In this document: positions 63,603-64,000 of the stretch, piece by piece
How positions within the stretch are numbered: the stretch's first letter is position 1
Layout: each line of letters begins with the position of its first letter
NCBI RefSeq assembly: GCF_014266025.1
Contig: NZ_JACMYC010000002.1
Location: 124,001-188,000, forward strand
DNA length: 64,000 nt
Origin: Nocardioides deserti
GTDB lineage: Bacteria > Actinomycetota > Actinomycetes > Propionibacteriales > Nocardioidaceae
Direction of reading: 5' to 3'
Position numbers and translations under genes: made by a program
Notes under the pieces: model-generated
Told to the model about the DNA's origin: nothing
The model's database searches: none
What the model saw: only the letters and a program-made list of their open reading frames with translations

Positions 63603-64000
63603 GACCTCGACGGTACCGCCTCCCCGGCGGCCTCCTCCGTGCGCTCGGCGGCGGTCGCGAGGTCCCGTGACCAGCGCCACCAGATGAAGGCGGCGAAGCC
63701 GGCGAAGACGAACCACTCGATGCCGTAGAGCAGGTTCTTCAGGCCGGTGAAGGCCGACGCCTCCGTCACCTGCTCCACCTCGGCGGTCGCCAGCCCGTCC
63801 AGGGGCTCGGTGGCGATGCCGAAGGCGCCGTACAGGTCCTGGTCGACGTGCTGGATCAGGTCGGCGGTGCGGACCTGCGGCAGCACGTCGTCGGTGCGGT
63901 CGGGGTCGGTGGCGTTGGTGCCCTCCGTCGCCTGGAGGTACGCCGTCAGCTCGGCCGGTCCGGGCGCCGGCTCGGGCGCGTCCGGGGTGGCGGACCAGCC
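63599..64000 (-). CDS. SURF1-family cytochrome oxidase assembly protein, C-terminal part
   Basis: The last 133 residues; the gene continues beyond the right edge. The visible part contains an external stretch (AELTAYLQATEGTNATDPD, VLPQVRTADLIQHVDQDLY) and the C-terminal membrane helix with the SURF1 motif LKNLLYGIEWFVFAGFAAF followed by WWRWSRDL. Members help to insert haem into cytochrome aa3 oxidase. It is coupled to the DUF3817 gene by GTGA. Confidence 0.88.
   Translation of the reverse strand, partial: GWSATPDAPEPAPGPAELTAYLQATEGTNATDPDRTDDVLPQVRTADLIQHVDQDLYGAFGIATEPLDGLATAEVEQVTEASAFTGLKNLLYGIEWFVFAGFAAFIWWRWSRDLATAAERTEEAAGEAVPSRS

Overview
The window is high-GC DNA with dense coding, frequent GTG and TTG starts and ATGA or TGATG gene junctions. 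Together with the fhaA-fhaB-pstP-rodA-pbpA-pknA-pknB block, polyphosphate glucokinase, an AlkB-rubredoxin fusion and several typical actinobacterial DUF families, this points to an actinobacterium, most likely a Nocardioides-like member of the Propionibacteriales. The genus is inference; the actinobacterial assignment is firm. No phage, IS element, rRNA or CRISPR array was seen.

Layout. 1-10 kb: the N-terminus of an M13 peptidase, an ABM monooxygenase, a quinone oxidoreductase, a MOSC remnant, a secreted VWA protein facing a Ser/Thr kinase, a lipoprotein with an M15-like peptidase domain, and a TetR-MFS pair. 9-13 kb: alkB-rubredoxin with ferredoxin, and a DrrAB-type ABC exporter. 13-20 kb: polyphosphate glucokinase, malic enzyme with an ACT domain, a TetR-MMPL operon with a clear operator, and SRPBCC-glutathione peroxidase. 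21-26.4 kb: an Entner-Doudoroff operon, zwf-edd-eda, divergent from a ROK regulator. 26.5-30.3 kb: LapA, a frameshifted membrane gene, a membrane-anchored DUF4185 protein and DUF309. 30.4-39.6 kb: an apparent operon for a GntR regulator, a secreted protein whose predicted mature N-terminus is histidine, a NicO metal permease and a 2264-residue LamG/metallophosphoesterase protein. 39.8-47.8 kb: a more accessory stretch with a WYL-regulator pseudogene, a frameshifted old yellow enzyme, a large LuxR-type regulator, two alpha/beta hydrolases, a SnoaL-like protein and a UPF0126/TRIC protein. 48-64 kb: tRNA-Leu(CAG), then the conserved cell-wall growth and division block, DUF881, an unusual double-length CrgA, rhomboid, cyclophilin, DUF5324-like protein, acyltransferase, patatin, DUF3817 and the end of a SURF1 gene. 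In other actinobacteria this block lies near oriC, so the right half is probably origin-proximal.

How the genes work together. zwf, edd and eda make a complete route from glucose-6-phosphate to pyruvate plus glyceraldehyde-3-phosphate; polyphosphate glucokinase can supply the glucose-6-phosphate, and the adjacent ROK repressor probably senses a sugar or sugar phosphate. The 48-57 kb genes couple PASTA kinases, their phosphatase and FHA readers to the RodA/PbpA peptidoglycan synthase. The 40-47 kb genes look like a small regulon of the LuxR-type protein, because two of them share the same CAGTC-N4-GACTG box upstream.

Most unusual signals: (1) a CrgA protein made of two fused CrgA units; (2) nested, mostly non-coding inverted repeats at six or more gene borders, built to the same plan from different words, including a perfect 40-bp palindrome; (3) the shared dyad around the LuxR-type regulator; (4) the secreted phosphoesterase/NicO/N-terminal-His operon with almost identical LamG units 2 and 3; (5) several single-base frameshifts, which are either decay or consensus errors.
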